From NCBI RefSeq assembly GCF_001280225.1, contig NZ_CP009253.1, positions 248,001-312,000 of the forward strand: DNA of 64,000 nt, read 5' to 3'. The stretch's first letter is position 1; each line of letters opens with the position of its first letter. Source of the stretch: Buchnera aphidicola (Aphis glycines). Lineage in GTDB: Bacteria > Pseudomonadota > Gammaproteobacteria > Enterobacterales > Enterobacteriaceae. The notes beneath the pieces are model-generated. The model saw nothing but the letters and a program-made list of their open reading frames with translations, did no database searches and was not told where the DNA came from. Below, in pieces: positions 29,886 through 40,195 of the stretch. The position numbers and the translations under genes are program-made.

Positions 29886-30374
29886 ATGTTAAACAAAAAA
29901 AAATATAATTTAAAATCACTAATTTTTTGTATAAATAAAAAAGCCTATCATAAATACTTTATAGAGAAAGTTTTTCAATCAGGTTTAGTTTTAAAAGGAT
30001 GGGAAATTAAATCTATTAGATCAGGTAAAATAAACATTTCTGAAAGTTATATTAATAATTTTTTACATGAAATGTATTTATGTAATTCTGTTATTCAACC
30101 TTTAACAACAGCTTCAAATCATTTTTTTTTCGATCCTACAAGGAAAAGAAAATTGCTTTTACATAAAAATGAAATCAGTTATTTATCGATAAAAACAAAT
30201 GAAATAGGCTATACTTTAATTCCACTTTCTTTATTTTGGAAAAAATCTTGGTGTAAATTAAATTTTGGATTAGCTAAAGGCAAAAATAAAATAGATAAAA
30301 GAGAAGAGGAAAAGAAAAACTCATGGAAAAAAGATAAATTAAGAATACTTAAAAAAACTAAAAATATATGTTAA
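29886..30374 (+). CDS. smpB: SsrA-binding protein SmpB
   Basis: SmpB binds tmRNA and delivers it to stalled ribosomes for trans-translation. The 162-residue product (E. coli 160) has NKKAYHKYFIEKVFQSGLVL, GWEIKSIRSGKINISESY and DPTRKRKLLLH, all family motifs forming the OB-type barrel, followed by a basic C-terminal tail. tadA starts 9 bp after its stop, so the two are probably cotranscribed. Confidence 0.97.
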   Translation: MLNKKKYNLKSLIFCINKKAYHKYFIEKVFQSGLVLKGWEIKSIRSGKINISESYINNFLHEMYLCNSVIQPLTTASNHFFFDPTRKRKLLLHKNEISYLSIKTNEIGYTLIPLSLFWKKSWCKLNFGLAKGKNKIDKREEEKKNSWKKDKLRILKKTKNIC

Positions 30375-30383
30375 AAAATTTTT

Positions 30384-30839
30384 ATGAAATCTAAAACAGA
30401 TGAATATTGGATGAAAATTGCTTTAAAATACGCATGCTATGCTGAAAAGCAAGGAGAAATACCTATAGGTGCAATATTAGTTTCTAAAGAAAAAATTATT
30501 GGACAAGGGTGGAATAGATCAATTATTCAAAGCGATCCTACTGCTCATGCTGAAATTATAGCTTTACGTCAAGCTGGAAAAATAATAAAAAATTATAGAT
30601 TAAAAAATACTACATTATATGTTACATTACAACCATGTATCATGTGCTTCGGAGCTATTATACACAGTCGTATTGAAAGATTAGTGTTCGGAGCGAGTTA
30701 TAAAAAAGATAAACAATGTCCTTTTAAAGATGTTTTTTTAGAATTACAAAAAAAATATAAATTAAAAGTAGAAAAAAATATTATGGAATTGCAATGTACT
30801 CAAATTTTAATTAATTTTTTTAAGAAAAAAAGAAAATAA
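30384..30839 (+). CDS. tadA: tRNA-specific adenosine deaminase
   Basis: TadA deaminates A34 to inosine in tRNA-Arg(ACG), an essential decoding modification. The 151-residue product has the zinc-binding catalytic motifs HAEIIAL (His and the proton-shuttling Glu) and PCIMCFGA (PCxxC), with the [10 protein letters not shown] strand that follows. The gene is convergent with acpS, with 9 bp between stops. Confidence 0.97.
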   Translation: MKSKTDEYWMKIALKYACYAEKQGEIPIGAILVSKEKIIGQGWNRSIIQSDPTAHAEIIALRQAGKIIKNYRLKNTTLYVTLQPCIMCFGAIIHSRIERLVFGASYKKDKQCPFKDVFLELQKKYKLKVEKNIMELQCTQILINFFKKKRK

Positions 30840-30848
30840 TTTATTTAA

Positions 30849-31229
30849 TTAACTTTCTAAAATCACTATAGCATATGCATATGATTTTTGATCGGTTATA
30901 CTAATATGCGCAAATTTACATCTTTTTTCTTTGAATATTTTCAGAGCATTACCTAAAAAACAAAAATTTGGTTTGCCTAGAGAGTCGTGATATATTTCTA
31001 TTTGATGAAAATTTATTCCATTATTTATGCCTGTTCCTAATGCTTTAACAGCAGCTTCTTTAGCTGCAAATTTTTTCGCAATAAAATTAATTTTATTTAA
31101 AGATATTATATATTTTTCCCATTCTTTTTCGGATAATATTTTTTGGGCTAATTTATTTCCAAATTGAAAAAAAATTTTTCTAATACGATCGATTTCTATA
31201 ATATCAGTTCCTATACCTATAATAGACAT
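30849..31229 (-). CDS. acpS: Holo-[acyl-carrier-protein] synthase
   Basis: AcpS attaches 4'-phosphopantetheine from CoA to acyl carrier protein. The 126-residue product (E. coli 126) begins SIIGIGTDIIEIDRI with the metal-binding Asp and has FAAKEAAVKALGTG with the catalytic Glu, ending in the HISITDQKSYAYA strand. In E. coli acpS follows pdxJ and recO after era; here both are missing and 112 bp with a perfect 21-bp inverted repeat remain between era and acpS. Confidence 0.97.
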   Translation of the reverse strand: MSIIGIGTDIIEIDRIRKIFFQFGNKLAQKILSEKEWEKYIISLNKINFIAKKFAAKEAAVKALGTGINNGINFHQIEIYHDSLGKPNFCFLGNALKIFKEKRCKFAHISITDQKSYAYAIVILES

Positions 31230-31271
31230 TTATTTAATTCCTTCTGATTTAATAATGAAAATATGATTTTG

Positions 31272-31320
31272 TTTTTAAAATTAGTTAAAATATTTTAAGT
31301 ATTTTAACTAATTTTAAAAA
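31272..31320. repeat. Perfect 21-bp inverted repeat with 7-base loop between era and acpS
   Basis: Bases 31272-31292 are the exact reverse complement of 31300-31320, with a 7-base loop (TTTTAAG). It occupies the middle of the space left between era and acpS. The stem is AT-only except for one G-C pair near its middle, so its stability comes from length. It is a candidate terminator or mRNA 3' end stabiliser for the leftward lepA-lepB-rnc-era transcript. No strong T-tract follows on the minus strand. Confidence 0.75.
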
Positions 31321-31341
31321 ATAAAGATATTTTTAGTATTT

Positions 31342-32166
31342 TTAATTTTTAATTTTTTCTTTCGCCCATATACGTAAATATACTTTTTTATTGCTTTCTT
31401 TTTCCAGATAATATCTAGACAATATACTAATTTTTTTAATCATTTCTCCTTGAGTTCCAATAACAATTTTTTTTTGTCTTTTATTCTCCACATAAATAAT
31501 TGCATTAATATGCATTTGTTTAATATTATATTTAACTGATTCGATGCTTACTTTTACTATTGACGGTAATTCATCTCTTAAAAAAAGTATTAATTGTTTT
31601 CGAATAATTTCAGATATAGAAAACTCAAAAGAATTGATAGTAATACAATTTTTAGGAAAAATATGTTTATTTTTTGGTAAATATTGTTTTACAATTTTTT
31701 CTAATTCAATAATGTTTTGTTTTTCTTTTACCGAAATTGGAACAATTTCTGTTGAATTAGTTTTTTTTGAAAGCATATCAATATAAGATAAAATATTATT
31801 TTTATTTAATAATTGATCTATTTTATTAATTGCATATATTATTGGGATATTTATTCGTTTTATCTTGTTATAAATAATTTCATCTTCCTTTTTCCATATA
31901 TTTCGATCTATTATAAATATAATTAAATTTGTATTTTTTATTATTTTTAAATTTTTTATATTGTGAAAATATACTCCGGGTGTATCTATATAAATAGATT
32001 GATAATTTTCGCTGTTCTTAATGCCAATAATGTTGCTTTGTGTTGTATTTTTTTTCTTTGATGTAATAGAAATATATTTTCCAACTATTTCATTAATTAA
32101 GGTAGATTTTCCAACATTCGGTCTTCCGACGATAGTTATATACCCACAGTACTCTATTTTTTTCAC
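31342..32166 (-). CDS. era: GTPase Era (GTG start)
   Basis: Era binds 16S rRNA near its 3' end and assists 30S assembly. The 274-residue product (E. coli 301) has the G motifs [14 protein letters not shown] and NKID, and a C-terminal KH domain with [10 protein letters not shown]. The start is a GTG at 32166 that overlaps the rnc stop as GTGA, the same coupling seen in E. coli rnc-era. The G domain is somewhat shortened but no motif is lost. Its 16S substrate is also encoded in this window. Confidence 0.96.
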   Translation of the reverse strand: MKKIEYCGYITIVGRPNVGKSTLINEIVGKYISITSKKKNTTQSNIIGIKNSENYQSIYIDTPGVYFHNIKNLKIIKNTNLIIFIIDRNIWKKEDEIIYNKIKRINIPIIYAINKIDQLLNKNNILSYIDMLSKKTNSTEIVPISVKEKQNIIELEKIVKQYLPKNKHIFPKNCITINSFEFSISEIIRKQLILFLRDELPSIVKVSIESVKYNIKQMHINAIIYVENKRQKKIVIGTQGEMIKKISILSRYYLEKESNKKVYLRIWAKEKIKN

Positions 32167-32843
32167 TCGACACCTAATTGAATTAATGCTTTTTTAGCAG
32201 CATCTTGTTCAGCTTTTCTTCTGCTCGTTCCTTTTCCAATAAACAATTTTGAATTAATACTAATTTCACAATGAATAGTAAATAGTTGATTATGAGCTTC
32301 GCCGCATATCTTTACTATAAAATATGTAGGTAATGATAAATGCTTAGATTGCAAATATTCTTGAAGTCTTGTTTTTGGGTCTTTTTGCGTATCTCCAGGA
32401 CTAATTCTTTCTAAACGTTTTTCATACCATTTAAGTATTAATTCTTCTACTGTTTTAATATTACTATCTAAATAAATACTTCCAATTAAAGCTTCTACAG
32501 TATTAGCTAAAATAGATTCACGTCGAAAACCCCCGCTTTTTAACTCACCCTGACCTAATTTCAGGTATTCTCCTAAATCAAATTCATATGCTATTTCTGC
32601 TAAAGTATTTCCACGTACTAAAGTTGCCCTCATACGACTCATATCTCCTTCATCAATCGATGGAAAGTGTTGATATAAAGCATTAGCAATTACAAAACTT
32701 AATATAGAATCTCCTAGAAATTCAAGTCTTTCATTATGATTGCTGCTTGCACTGCGGTGTGTAAGTGCTTGTCTTAATAATTCTTTTTGATTAAAAGTAT
32801 ATCCTAATACTTCCTGTATTTTATTTGTTACGATATGGTTCAT
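32163..32843 (-). CDS. rnc: Ribonuclease III
   Basis: RNase III processes double-stranded RNA, including rRNA precursors. The 226-residue product is the E. coli length, with the signature [10 protein letters not shown] and the catalytic Glu in [14 protein letters not shown] in the N-terminal endonuclease domain, and a C-terminal dsRNA-binding domain ending [17 protein letters not shown]. It overlaps era by 4 bp. Its classical substrate, the stem around 16S rRNA, is preserved at 23502/25160. Confidence 0.98.
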   Translation of the reverse strand: MNHIVTNKIQEVLGYTFNQKELLRQALTHRSASSNHNERLEFLGDSILSFVIANALYQHFPSIDEGDMSRMRATLVRGNTLAEIAYEFDLGEYLKLGQGELKSGGFRRESILANTVEALIGSIYLDSNIKTVEELILKWYEKRLERISPGDTQKDPKTRLQEYLQSKHLSLPTYFIVKICGEAHNQLFTIHCEISINSKLFIGKGTSRRKAEQDAAKKALIQLGVE

Positions 32844-32965
32844 GTTATACCAATTTCAATAATGGTTTAATTGATTTGTATATATAACAGGAAAAATAGT
32901 AAAATTTGATAGAACTAAGAAAAAATATTTTAAATTTTATTTAATCAATGTTGTATAATTCAATT

Positions 32966-33903
32966 TTAAGATATCTTATTTCCAATTCTATTAATACGTA
33001 TACCTGTCGGCCATTCATTTTCTTTTTTTTCAAAACTCATCCATATTCTTGAAGCTTTTCCTAAAATGTTTTCTTCTGGGACAAAACCCCAATAACGACT
33101 ATCTAAACTGTTATCACGATTATCTCCCATTACAAAATATTTGTTTTGTGGTATTATCCAAGTAAATCTTTTAGTATTATTTTGCTGATAATAATTATTT
33201 TTTTGATTATTAAACTCATCTAATATTAATATATTATGTTTAAAATTATTAATATTTTCTTCTATACTTTTAAAGTAAACAGAATTATATGTTTGTTCTT
33301 TTGTTAGATGATTGTCTTGAAATAGATATATTTTTTGAGTAAATTCAGTTACATGTTTTTTTGAGTAATTAATAGGTAACATATTCTTGCAATTATGTGT
33401 ATTTAAGTAATTAACACAAATTTTAATTTTTTTGTTGTATATATTATATTCAATTTTATCTCCTGGAAGTCCTATTATACGTTTAATATAATTTGATTGA
33501 TATTCTATAGGATGTTTAAAAACTATAATATCTCCACGTTTAGGAGATTTATAAGGTATTAAGGTTTTATTTGTAATAGGGTTTTTAATACCATATGCAA
33601 ATTTTTCTACTAAAATAAAATCTCCTACTAAAAGTGTTGGCATCATTGAACTTGAAGGAATGTGAAATGGTTCATATATAAAAGAACGTATTACAAAAAC
33701 AATAAAAAACATTGGAAATAACGATGATATAAATTGAAAAATATTTTTTTGATTTTTAAAAAATGTTTTTTTATTTAAAAAAATTATATTTCTTTTTTTT
33801 TATTAACAAAATAATTAATAATTAATTCTATTTTAATAAAAAACCAAAAAAAACCAGTAAATAATATACTAAATATTAGAAATAAAGTTAATATATTAGG
33901 CAT
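32966..33903 (-). CDS. lepB: Signal peptidase I, interrupted by a frameshift in an A9 tract
   Basis: LepB cleaves signal peptides of exported proteins. The long open part (32966-33712, 248 residues) has the catalytic Ser in PSSSMMPTLLVGD, the Lys in YIKRIIGLPGD and the GDNRDNSLDSRYWGFV box. It lacks the family N-terminus, which I find in another frame: ATG 33903, 7 bases after the site AAAAGGA, encodes MPNILTLFLIFSILFTGFFW (first membrane segment) and stops just after nine A residues (33793-33801). Adding one A joins both parts into a 312-residue protein with two membrane segments (E. coli 324). lepA lies 12 bp upstream as in E. coli. Slippage rescue is inferred; sequencing error or real inactivation is possible. 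Confidence 0.9.
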
Positions 33904-33910
33904 TTTTTTT

Positions 33911-33917
33911 TCCTTTT
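33911..33917 (-). promoter_or_regulatory. Ribosome-binding site fixing the true lepB start
   Basis: On the minus strand AAAAGGA overlaps the lepA stop codon and lies seven bases before ATG 33903. It is one of the best Shine-Dalgarno sequences here and supports translation of the N-terminal lepB frame, not of an internal start at 33712. Confidence 0.65.
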
Positions 33918-35706
33918 AATTATTAATATTTAAAATAGTAAGAAAAACTGTTTTTGGCATGTTAACATTACCTATCTTTTTCATTCTTTTTTTTCCATCT
34001 TTTTGTTTTTTTAATAATTTTTTTTTCCTACTAATATCTCCGCCATAACATTTAGCTAATACGTTTTTTCTTAATTGTTTAATTGTAGCTCTAGCAATAA
34101 TTGTATTATTTATAATGGCTTGAATACTAACATCAAATTGATGTCTCGGTACTAGCGTTTTCATTCTTTCAACTATTTCTCGAGCTCGATATTGCGCGTT
34201 TTTATAATATGCAAGAGTAGTTAATGCGTCAACGCGTTTTGAATTTATTAATATATCTATTCGAACTATCTTAACTGGTTGAAAATGCTTAAAATCGTAT
34301 TCTAAAGAAGCATATCCACTGGAAATAGATTTTAATTCGTCAAAAAAGTTTAAAACAACTTCGTTCATAGGTATATAATATTTTAGAGATACTTGACTTT
34401 TATAATAAATTAAATCAATTTGAACACCTCTTTTTTTAATGCATAATTTCATTACTGAACCAAGAAATTTAGCAGGTAACAAAATATTACACTCTGCAAC
34501 TGGTTCTTTAATTTCTTTAATTGTATTTATAGCAGGAAAATTTGAAGGGCTATCTAAAAAAATTTTTTTTCCATTTATTAATTCTATTTGATAAATCACA
34601 TTAGGTGCAGTTGAAATTAAATCAAGTGAATATTCTCGTTCTAATCGTGCCTGCACAATTTCCATATGTAATAAACCTAAAAAACCACATCTAAATCCAA
34701 ATCCGAGAGCATTTGAGTTTTCCGGTTCATAAAATAAAGAAGAATCATTTAAACTAAGTTTTGCTAATGCATCTCTAAATATTTCGTATTGATCTGATCT
34801 CACAGGGAATAAACCTGCATAAATTTGTGGTTTGATTTTTTTAAATCCATCTAACATTTTTTTTGCTGGATTATGATAGTGGGTGAAAGTATCTCCAACA
34901 GGAGCTGCAGAAACATTTTTGATACCACATATAATCCATCCTACTTCACCACATTTTAATTTTTTTTTATTCACTTTTTTAGGTGTAAAAATACCTACTT
35001 GTTCTACTACATAACTTTTTCCAGTACTCATTACTTGTATCTTGTCTTTTATAGATATAGATCCATTTTTAATTCTTATCAAAGAGACGATACCTAAATA
35101 ATTATCAAACCAGGAGTCAATTATAATAGCTTGTAATGGTTTTTTTTTATCTCCATTAGGGCATGGAATTTGACTGATAATTTGTTCAATAAGTTGAGGA
35201 ATACCTTCTCCAGTTTTAGCAGAACATTTAACAGCATTAAGCGCAGAGATTCCAATAATATCTTCAATATCTTTTATAACTCGATCTATATTTGAGCTTG
35301 GTAAATCAATTTTATTTAAAACCGGTAATATTGATAAGTTCATGTCTAAAGCAGTATAACAATTCGCTAATGTTTGAGCTTCTATACCTTGAGTTGTATC
35401 AATAACTAATAATGCACCTTCACAAGCTGATAATGATCGAGAAACTTCATAAGAAAAATTTACATGACCAGGAGTATCAATAAAATTTAACTGGAAAAGA
35501 CTTCCTTTCGAATCTGTATAATCAATCATAACACTTTGTGCTTTAATAGTAATTCCTCTTTCTTTTTCTAAATCCATAGAATCTAAAACTTGATTAGACA
35601 TTTCTCTTTCAGACAATCCACCGCAAGCTTGAATTAAACGATCTGATAAAGTTGATTTTCCATGGTCAATATGAGCAATAATAGAAAAGTTTCTTATATT
35701 TTTCAT
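33916..35706 (-). CDS. lepA: Elongation factor 4 (LepA), translational GTPase
   Basis: LepA is a ribosome-associated GTPase linked to initiation and 30S assembly. The 596-residue product (E. coli 599) has the G domain with [22 protein letters not shown] and NKIDLP, EF-G-like domains II, III and V, and the specific C-terminal domain with a basic end. It is the promoter-proximal gene of the lepA-lepB-rnc-era operon, in E. coli order. Confidence 0.98.
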   Translation of the reverse strand: MKNIRNFSIIAHIDHGKSTLSDRLIQACGGLSEREMSNQVLDSMDLEKERGITIKAQSVMIDYTDSKGSLFQLNFIDTPGHVNFSYEVSRSLSACEGALLVIDTTQGIEAQTLANCYTALDMNLSILPVLNKIDLPSSNIDRVIKDIEDIIGISALNAVKCSAKTGEGIPQLIEQIISQIPCPNGDKKKPLQAIIIDSWFDNYLGIVSLIRIKNGSISIKDKIQVMSTGKSYVVEQVGIFTPKKVNKKKLKCGEVGWIICGIKNVSAAPVGDTFTHYHNPAKKMLDGFKKIKPQIYAGLFPVRSDQYEIFRDALAKLSLNDSSLFYEPENSNALGFGFRCGFLGLLHMEIVQARLEREYSLDLISTAPNVIYQIELINGKKIFLDSPSNFPAINTIKEIKEPVAECNILLPAKFLGSVMKLCIKKRGVQIDLIYYKSQVSLKYYIPMNEVVLNFFDELKSISSGYASLEYDFKHFQPVKIVRIDILINSKRVDALTTLAYYKNAQYRAREIVERMKTLVPRHQFDVSIQAIINNTIIARATIKQLRKNVLAKCYGGDISRKKKLLKKQKDGKKRMKKIGNVNMPKTVFLTILNINN

Positions 35707-35951
35707 TTCTGATTTAACTTGTGTTTAAAATAAATTCAAGATGTTTAAAATTTATTTTATATGAATATTTTTTAAAAGTATAAATATTTAATATATTTCT
35801 TATTTTTATTTTAATATAATATGTGCTAGTTATTATTTGTGATGTTAATGACACCGTATTGCGTAGTATTTAAAAAATTATACACTAGTTATATTTATAC
35901 TTTAAAATTATTAAACATTATGTTTTTAATACAAAATAAGATGTTATTGTT

Positions 35952-37055
35952 ATGATAAATCGAAAAAAAAAAGTTATAATTGCTATGTCCGGAGGTGTAG
36001 ATTCATCAGTTTCTGCATGGATTTTAAAAAATAAGGCTTATTTAGTAGAAGGCTTATTTATGAAAAATTGGGAAGAAGAAGATACAAACGATTATTGTCA
36101 TGCAGAAAAAGATTTATGTGACACTGAGAGTGTGTGTAAAAAATTAAATATTTATCTTCATAAAATAAATTTTTCTCAAGAATATTGGGATCAAGTATTT
36201 ACACAATTTTTATATCAATACAAAGAAGGGAAAACACCTAATCCTGATATCTTATGTAATAAAGAAATTAAATTTAAATTATTTTTTGATTATTCTATTA
36301 ATCAGCTTAAAGCAGATTATATTGCGACTGGTCATTATGCACGTATTTTAAGAAAAAATGGAATTAATTATTTGTTAAAAGGAATAGACAATAATAAAGA
36401 TCAAAGTTATTTTTTATATACTTTAAATACAAAGCAATTAGAAAAAATTTTATTTCCTGTTGGTTTATTTAAAAAAAGTCAAATTAGAATTATCGCAAAA
36501 AAAATAGGTTTAAAGGTCGCAGAAAAAAAAGATTCTACAGGGATTTGTTTTATAGGGCCCAAAAGTATAAACATTTTTCTTTCTAAATATCTGAAAGAAA
36601 AAAAAGGTAATATAATTACAATTGATGGAGAAATTGTTGGAAAACATAATGGTTTATTTTATTATACCTTAGGACAACGTAAAGGTTTAAGAATCGGAGG
36701 AATGAAAAACAAACATAATATGCCATGGTATGTAGTGGATAAGAATATACGAACAAATTCGTTAATTGTAGCACAAGGAATAAATAACATCTATTTAATG
36801 TCAATAGGCTTGATAGCTGAACAAGTTAATTGGATTAACAATATTCAATTTAAGCTTCCTTTATCATGTAAAATTAAAACAAGATATCGTCAAAATGACG
36901 TCGCTTGTCAAATAAAATATATAGATGATTCTTGTACTAAAGTTTTGTTTGATTTTCCTGTTTTCGCAGTCACTCCAGGACAATCAGTAGTTTTTTATTT
37001 ATCTGATATTTGTATTGGTGGAGGAGTGATTAAATCTAAATTACCTTTAATTTAA
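35952..37055 (+). CDS. mnmA: tRNA-specific 2-thiouridylase
   Basis: MnmA thiolates U34 in tRNAs for Lys, Glu and Gln. The 367-residue product (E. coli 368) has the PP-loop motif AMSGGVDSSV near the start, the nucleophile Cys in NPDILCNKEIKF and the persulfide Cys in DSTGICFIG, plus the C-terminal tRNA-binding beta barrel. In E. coli mnmA is followed by hflD and purB; hflD is gone here and purB comes next. Confidence 0.97.
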   Translation: MINRKKKVIIAMSGGVDSSVSAWILKNKAYLVEGLFMKNWEEEDTNDYCHAEKDLCDTESVCKKLNIYLHKINFSQEYWDQVFTQFLYQYKEGKTPNPDILCNKEIKFKLFFDYSINQLKADYIATGHYARILRKNGINYLLKGIDNNKDQSYFLYTLNTKQLEKILFPVGLFKKSQIRIIAKKIGLKVAEKKDSTGICFIGPKSINIFLSKYLKEKKGNIITIDGEIVGKHNGLFYYTLGQRKGLRIGGMKNKHNMPWYVVDKNIRTNSLIVAQGINNIYLMSIGLIAEQVNWINNIQFKLPLSCKIKTRYRQNDVACQIKYIDDSCTKVLFDFPVFAVTPGQSVVFYLSDICIGGGVIKSKLPLI

Positions 37056-37197
37056 TGTATAATATTTGAAACATTTATATTTATTATATGAATATTTTAA
37101 TATAATATCATCTAATAATACAGTTTTGCCTAAAAAATTATTAAATTTTAACTTGTATAATTTTTATTAAAATACTCATAGAAAAATAAGAAAAAAT

Positions 37198-38571
37198 ATG
37201 AATTTAACTTTATTAACAGCTATTTCTCCTATCGATGGTCGGTATTTTAAGTCAACTCAATCATTACGATATATATTTAGTGAGTTTAGTTTTTTCAAAT
37301 ATCGTCTTAAAGTAGAAATTTTATGGTTTAAAAAAATATTAAAAATGTATAAAATTATAAAAATTCAAAAAATTGAAAAAACAGATGTTTTATTTATTGA
37401 TAATATTTTAAAAAATTTTACTATAAAAGACGCAATGTATATTAAAAGTATAGAAAAAAAAACTAATCACGACGTTAAAGCATTAGAATATTTTTTAAAA
37501 TATAAATTTTCTACATCAAAAAAATTATCATCAATGTCAGAATTTATACATTTCGGATGTACTTCAGAAGATATAAATAATATAGCTTATGCTTTAATGA
37601 TAAAAGATTCTCTTAACCGAGTTATTGTTCCGTTTTGGTCTGAAATAATTGGTGTTTTGAAGAAGTATTCTATTGAGTATAAAAATAGTTCAATGTTATC
37701 TATGACTCATGGTCAGCCTGCAACTCCTTCTACTATGGGAAAAGAATTTTTAAATTTTTATTATCGTATGAAACGTCAATTTTTTAAATTAAAAAAAATA
37801 AAAATATTAGCAAAATTTAATGGAACCACTGGAAACTATAATGCATATGTCGCAGCATATCCGAAAATTAATTGGCATATAATTAGTGAGGAATTTATAA
37901 AATCGTTGAATTTGGTTTCCAACCCATGTACAACACAAATTGAACCACATGATTATATTGCGGAAATATTTGGATGTATTTCGCTTTTTAATAATATATT
38001 AATTGATTTTAATCGCGATATTTGGGGTTATATATCAATGAACTATTTTACGCAAATATCGATAGATCAGGAAGTAGGTTCATCTGTTATGCCACATAAA
38101 ATAAATCCTATTGATTTTGAAAATTCTGAAGGTAATTTAGGATTATCAAATGCTTTAATGAATCATATGATCAATAAGTTACCTATTTCCAGATGGCAAC
38201 GTGATTTAAGTGATTCTACAGTTTTAAGAAATATAGGAGTGGCATTATCTTACTCAGTTATTGCATATCATTCTATTTTATGCGGTATAAAAAAATTAAA
38301 AATTAATAATATTCAACTTTTAAAAAATTTAAACGATAATTGGTCAGTTTTATCTGAAGCAATTCAAACTGTAATGAGAAAATATAACATTAAAGATTCT
38401 TATGAACAATTAAAAAAATTAACGCGAGGGAAAAAAATTAGTCAAATTGATATATACAATTTTATTTCTAATTTAAATATTCCCGAGATAGAAAAAAAAC
38501 GTTTAAAAAATATAACTCCAGCTAATTATATTGGATTATCTGTTCAGATTATAGAAAAAGAAACTAAATAA
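37198..38571 (+). CDS. purB: Adenylosuccinate lyase
   Basis: PurB splits adenylosuccinate to AMP and fumarate, and SAICAR to AICAR. The 457-residue product (E. coli 456) shows FIHFGCTSEDINN, TMGKEF and the fumarase/aspartase signature SSVMPHKINPIDFENSEG with the catalytic Ser. It is kept for AMP formation and for AICAR linked to histidine synthesis. It follows mnmA by 142 bp. Confidence 0.98.
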   Translation: MNLTLLTAISPIDGRYFKSTQSLRYIFSEFSFFKYRLKVEILWFKKILKMYKIIKIQKIEKTDVLFIDNILKNFTIKDAMYIKSIEKKTNHDVKALEYFLKYKFSTSKKLSSMSEFIHFGCTSEDINNIAYALMIKDSLNRVIVPFWSEIIGVLKKYSIEYKNSSMLSMTHGQPATPSTMGKEFLNFYYRMKRQFFKLKKIKILAKFNGTTGNYNAYVAAYPKINWHIISEEFIKSLNLVSNPCTTQIEPHDYIAEIFGCISLFNNILIDFNRDIWGYISMNYFTQISIDQEVGSSVMPHKINPIDFENSEGNLGLSNALMNHMINKLPISRWQRDLSDSTVLRNIGVALSYSVIAYHSILCGIKKLKINNIQLLKNLNDNWSVLSEAIQTVMRKYNIKDSYEQLKKLTRGKKISQIDIYNFISNLNIPEIEKKRLKNITPANYIGLSVQIIEKETK

Positions 38572-38605
38572 ATATATTGTACAAGTGTATTTTTAAGGAA
38601 TTTCT

Positions 38606-39217
38606 ATGGTGTTAAAATTTTTTATTTTTTCTATTTTTTTTATATTAGGCTGTAATACATCTGAAAATGTAAAAAAACATTTTTCTTTAAATAAGAAACA
38701 AATTGAAAAAACAATTGATCGTTGGAATATTATTATTAAACATGCATCAATTCAATATAATGTTGATGAAAAATTAATCAAATCTATTATATATGTAGAG
38801 TCTGCTGGCAATACTTTTGCTAGAAGTAGTTCTAATGCTATTGGGTTAATGCAAATAAAACCATCTGCTGCAGGTTTAGATATATATCGGTTAATTGGTA
38901 AAAAAGGTGAACCTTCCATTCAAGAATTATATAACCCTCAAATTAATATAAATATTGGAGCTTCATATATTCATTTGTTACAAAAAAGAAATTTATTTGG
39001 CATTAAAAATAAGGAAATAATGAGATATGCCACTATTGTTTCTTATGTGAATGGAGCAAGTGCATTATTAAAAATATTTGCTAAAAATCAAGATACAGCC
39101 ATAAAAATTATAAACAGTATCACTGTAAAAAAATTTTTTCAATATGTAAACAAACATCCTGCTAAGCAAGCATCACATTATTTAGAAAAAGTAATAAAAA
39201 TTTATAAATTAATTTAG
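38606..39217 (+). CDS. emtA: Membrane-bound endo-type lytic murein transglycosylase
   Basis: EmtA (MltE) cuts peptidoglycan, forming 1,6-anhydro ends. The 203-residue product equals the E. coli length. A lipoprotein signal with lipobox ILGC (Cys at about residue 16) suggests anchoring in the outer membrane. The SLT-type catalytic Glu is in IIYVESAGN, followed by SSNAIGLMQIKPSAAG and NPQININIGASYIHLL. A good ribosome-binding site (AAGGAA) precedes the ATG. A lytic enzyme in a reduced genome implies that peptidoglycan is still remodelled. Confidence 0.95.
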   Translation: MVLKFFIFSIFFILGCNTSENVKKHFSLNKKQIEKTIDRWNIIIKHASIQYNVDEKLIKSIIYVESAGNTFARSSSNAIGLMQIKPSAAGLDIYRLIGKKGEPSIQELYNPQININIGASYIHLLQKRNLFGIKNKEIMRYATIVSYVNGASALLKIFAKNQDTAIKIINSITVKKFFQYVNKHPAKQASHYLEKVIKIYKLI

Positions 39218-39306
39218 ATATTGTTTGTTTTTTATATATCAGTAGAAATTCAATGTTATCTACTATAAAATATTTTATATATAAAAATTTATTATTTGGA
39301 TGTTTT

Positions 39307-40089
39307 ATGGGGTTTTTAAAAGGTAAAAAAATTTTAGTAACCGGTATATATAACGAAAGATCAATCGCTTTAAGTATAGCTAAAGCTTTGTATAAACAAA
39401 AAGCAGAATTAAGTTTAGTATGTCAAAACAAAAAAATCATTAATAAAATTAAAAATTTAATTCAATCCATGAATATAAGTTCTATATTTTCTTGCGATGT
39501 TTCTGATGATGAAAATATCAAAGAACTATTTTTTAATCTAAAAAAAATATGGAATAAGTTTGATGGATTCATTCACGCTATTGCTTATTGTCCTAAAGAA
39601 AACATGCATAAAGATTTTGTTGAAAATAGTACTCAAGAATCTTTTAATTTGACTCATCAAATTAGTTCATACAGCTTTTTAAGTATGGCAAGAGAATCAA
39701 AACATATGTTAAACAAATCTTCTTCATTAATTACATTATCTTATTTAGGATCGCAAAGAGTTCTATCTCATTATGGCATGATGGGGCTTGCAAAATCTTC
39801 TTTAGAATCTAATATTCGATATATAGCGCATTCATTAGGAAAAAAAAACATTAGAGTCAATGGTATTTCATGCGGGCCTATTAAAACCATATCTTCTTAT
39901 CAAATTAAAAATTTTTGTAAAATACAAAAATATCATAGATCAATTTCATTAATTAAAAATTATATTACTGGTCATCAAATAGGTAACGTTGCTGCTTTTT
40001 TATGTTCCAATTTATCTACTGGAATCACTGGTTCAATCATTTATGTCGATAATGGATTTAATATAAATATACCTAATGGAATAATTTAA
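39307..40089 (+). CDS. fabI: Enoyl-[acyl-carrier-protein] reductase (NADH)
   Basis: FabI performs the last reduction in each fatty-acid elongation cycle. The frame opens at 39253, but the ATG at 39307 begins MGFLKGKKILVTG, matching the family N-terminus, so that start is used: 260 residues against 262. Active-site residues fall at the E. coli numbers: Tyr146 (LSYLG), Tyr156 (SHYGMMG) and Lys163. The cofactor loop reads TGIYNERSIA in place of TGVASKLSIA. Together with FabZ and AcpS it shows that fatty-acid synthesis is at least partly retained. Confidence 0.95.
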   Translation: MGFLKGKKILVTGIYNERSIALSIAKALYKQKAELSLVCQNKKIINKIKNLIQSMNISSIFSCDVSDDENIKELFFNLKKIWNKFDGFIHAIAYCPKENMHKDFVENSTQESFNLTHQISSYSFLSMARESKHMLNKSSSLITLSYLGSQRVLSHYGMMGLAKSSLESNIRYIAHSLGKKNIRVNGISCGPIKTISSYQIKNFCKIQKYHRSISLIKNYITGHQIGNVAAFLCSNLSTGITGSIIYVDNGFNINIPNGII

Positions 40090-40195
40090 AATTAAAAATT
40101 TTAAATAAAATTTATCTATGATAATTTATAAATAAGTTATATATTAAAATTTCTTAAATAATAAAATTATTTTTAAATAGTTAGGTCTTATAATT

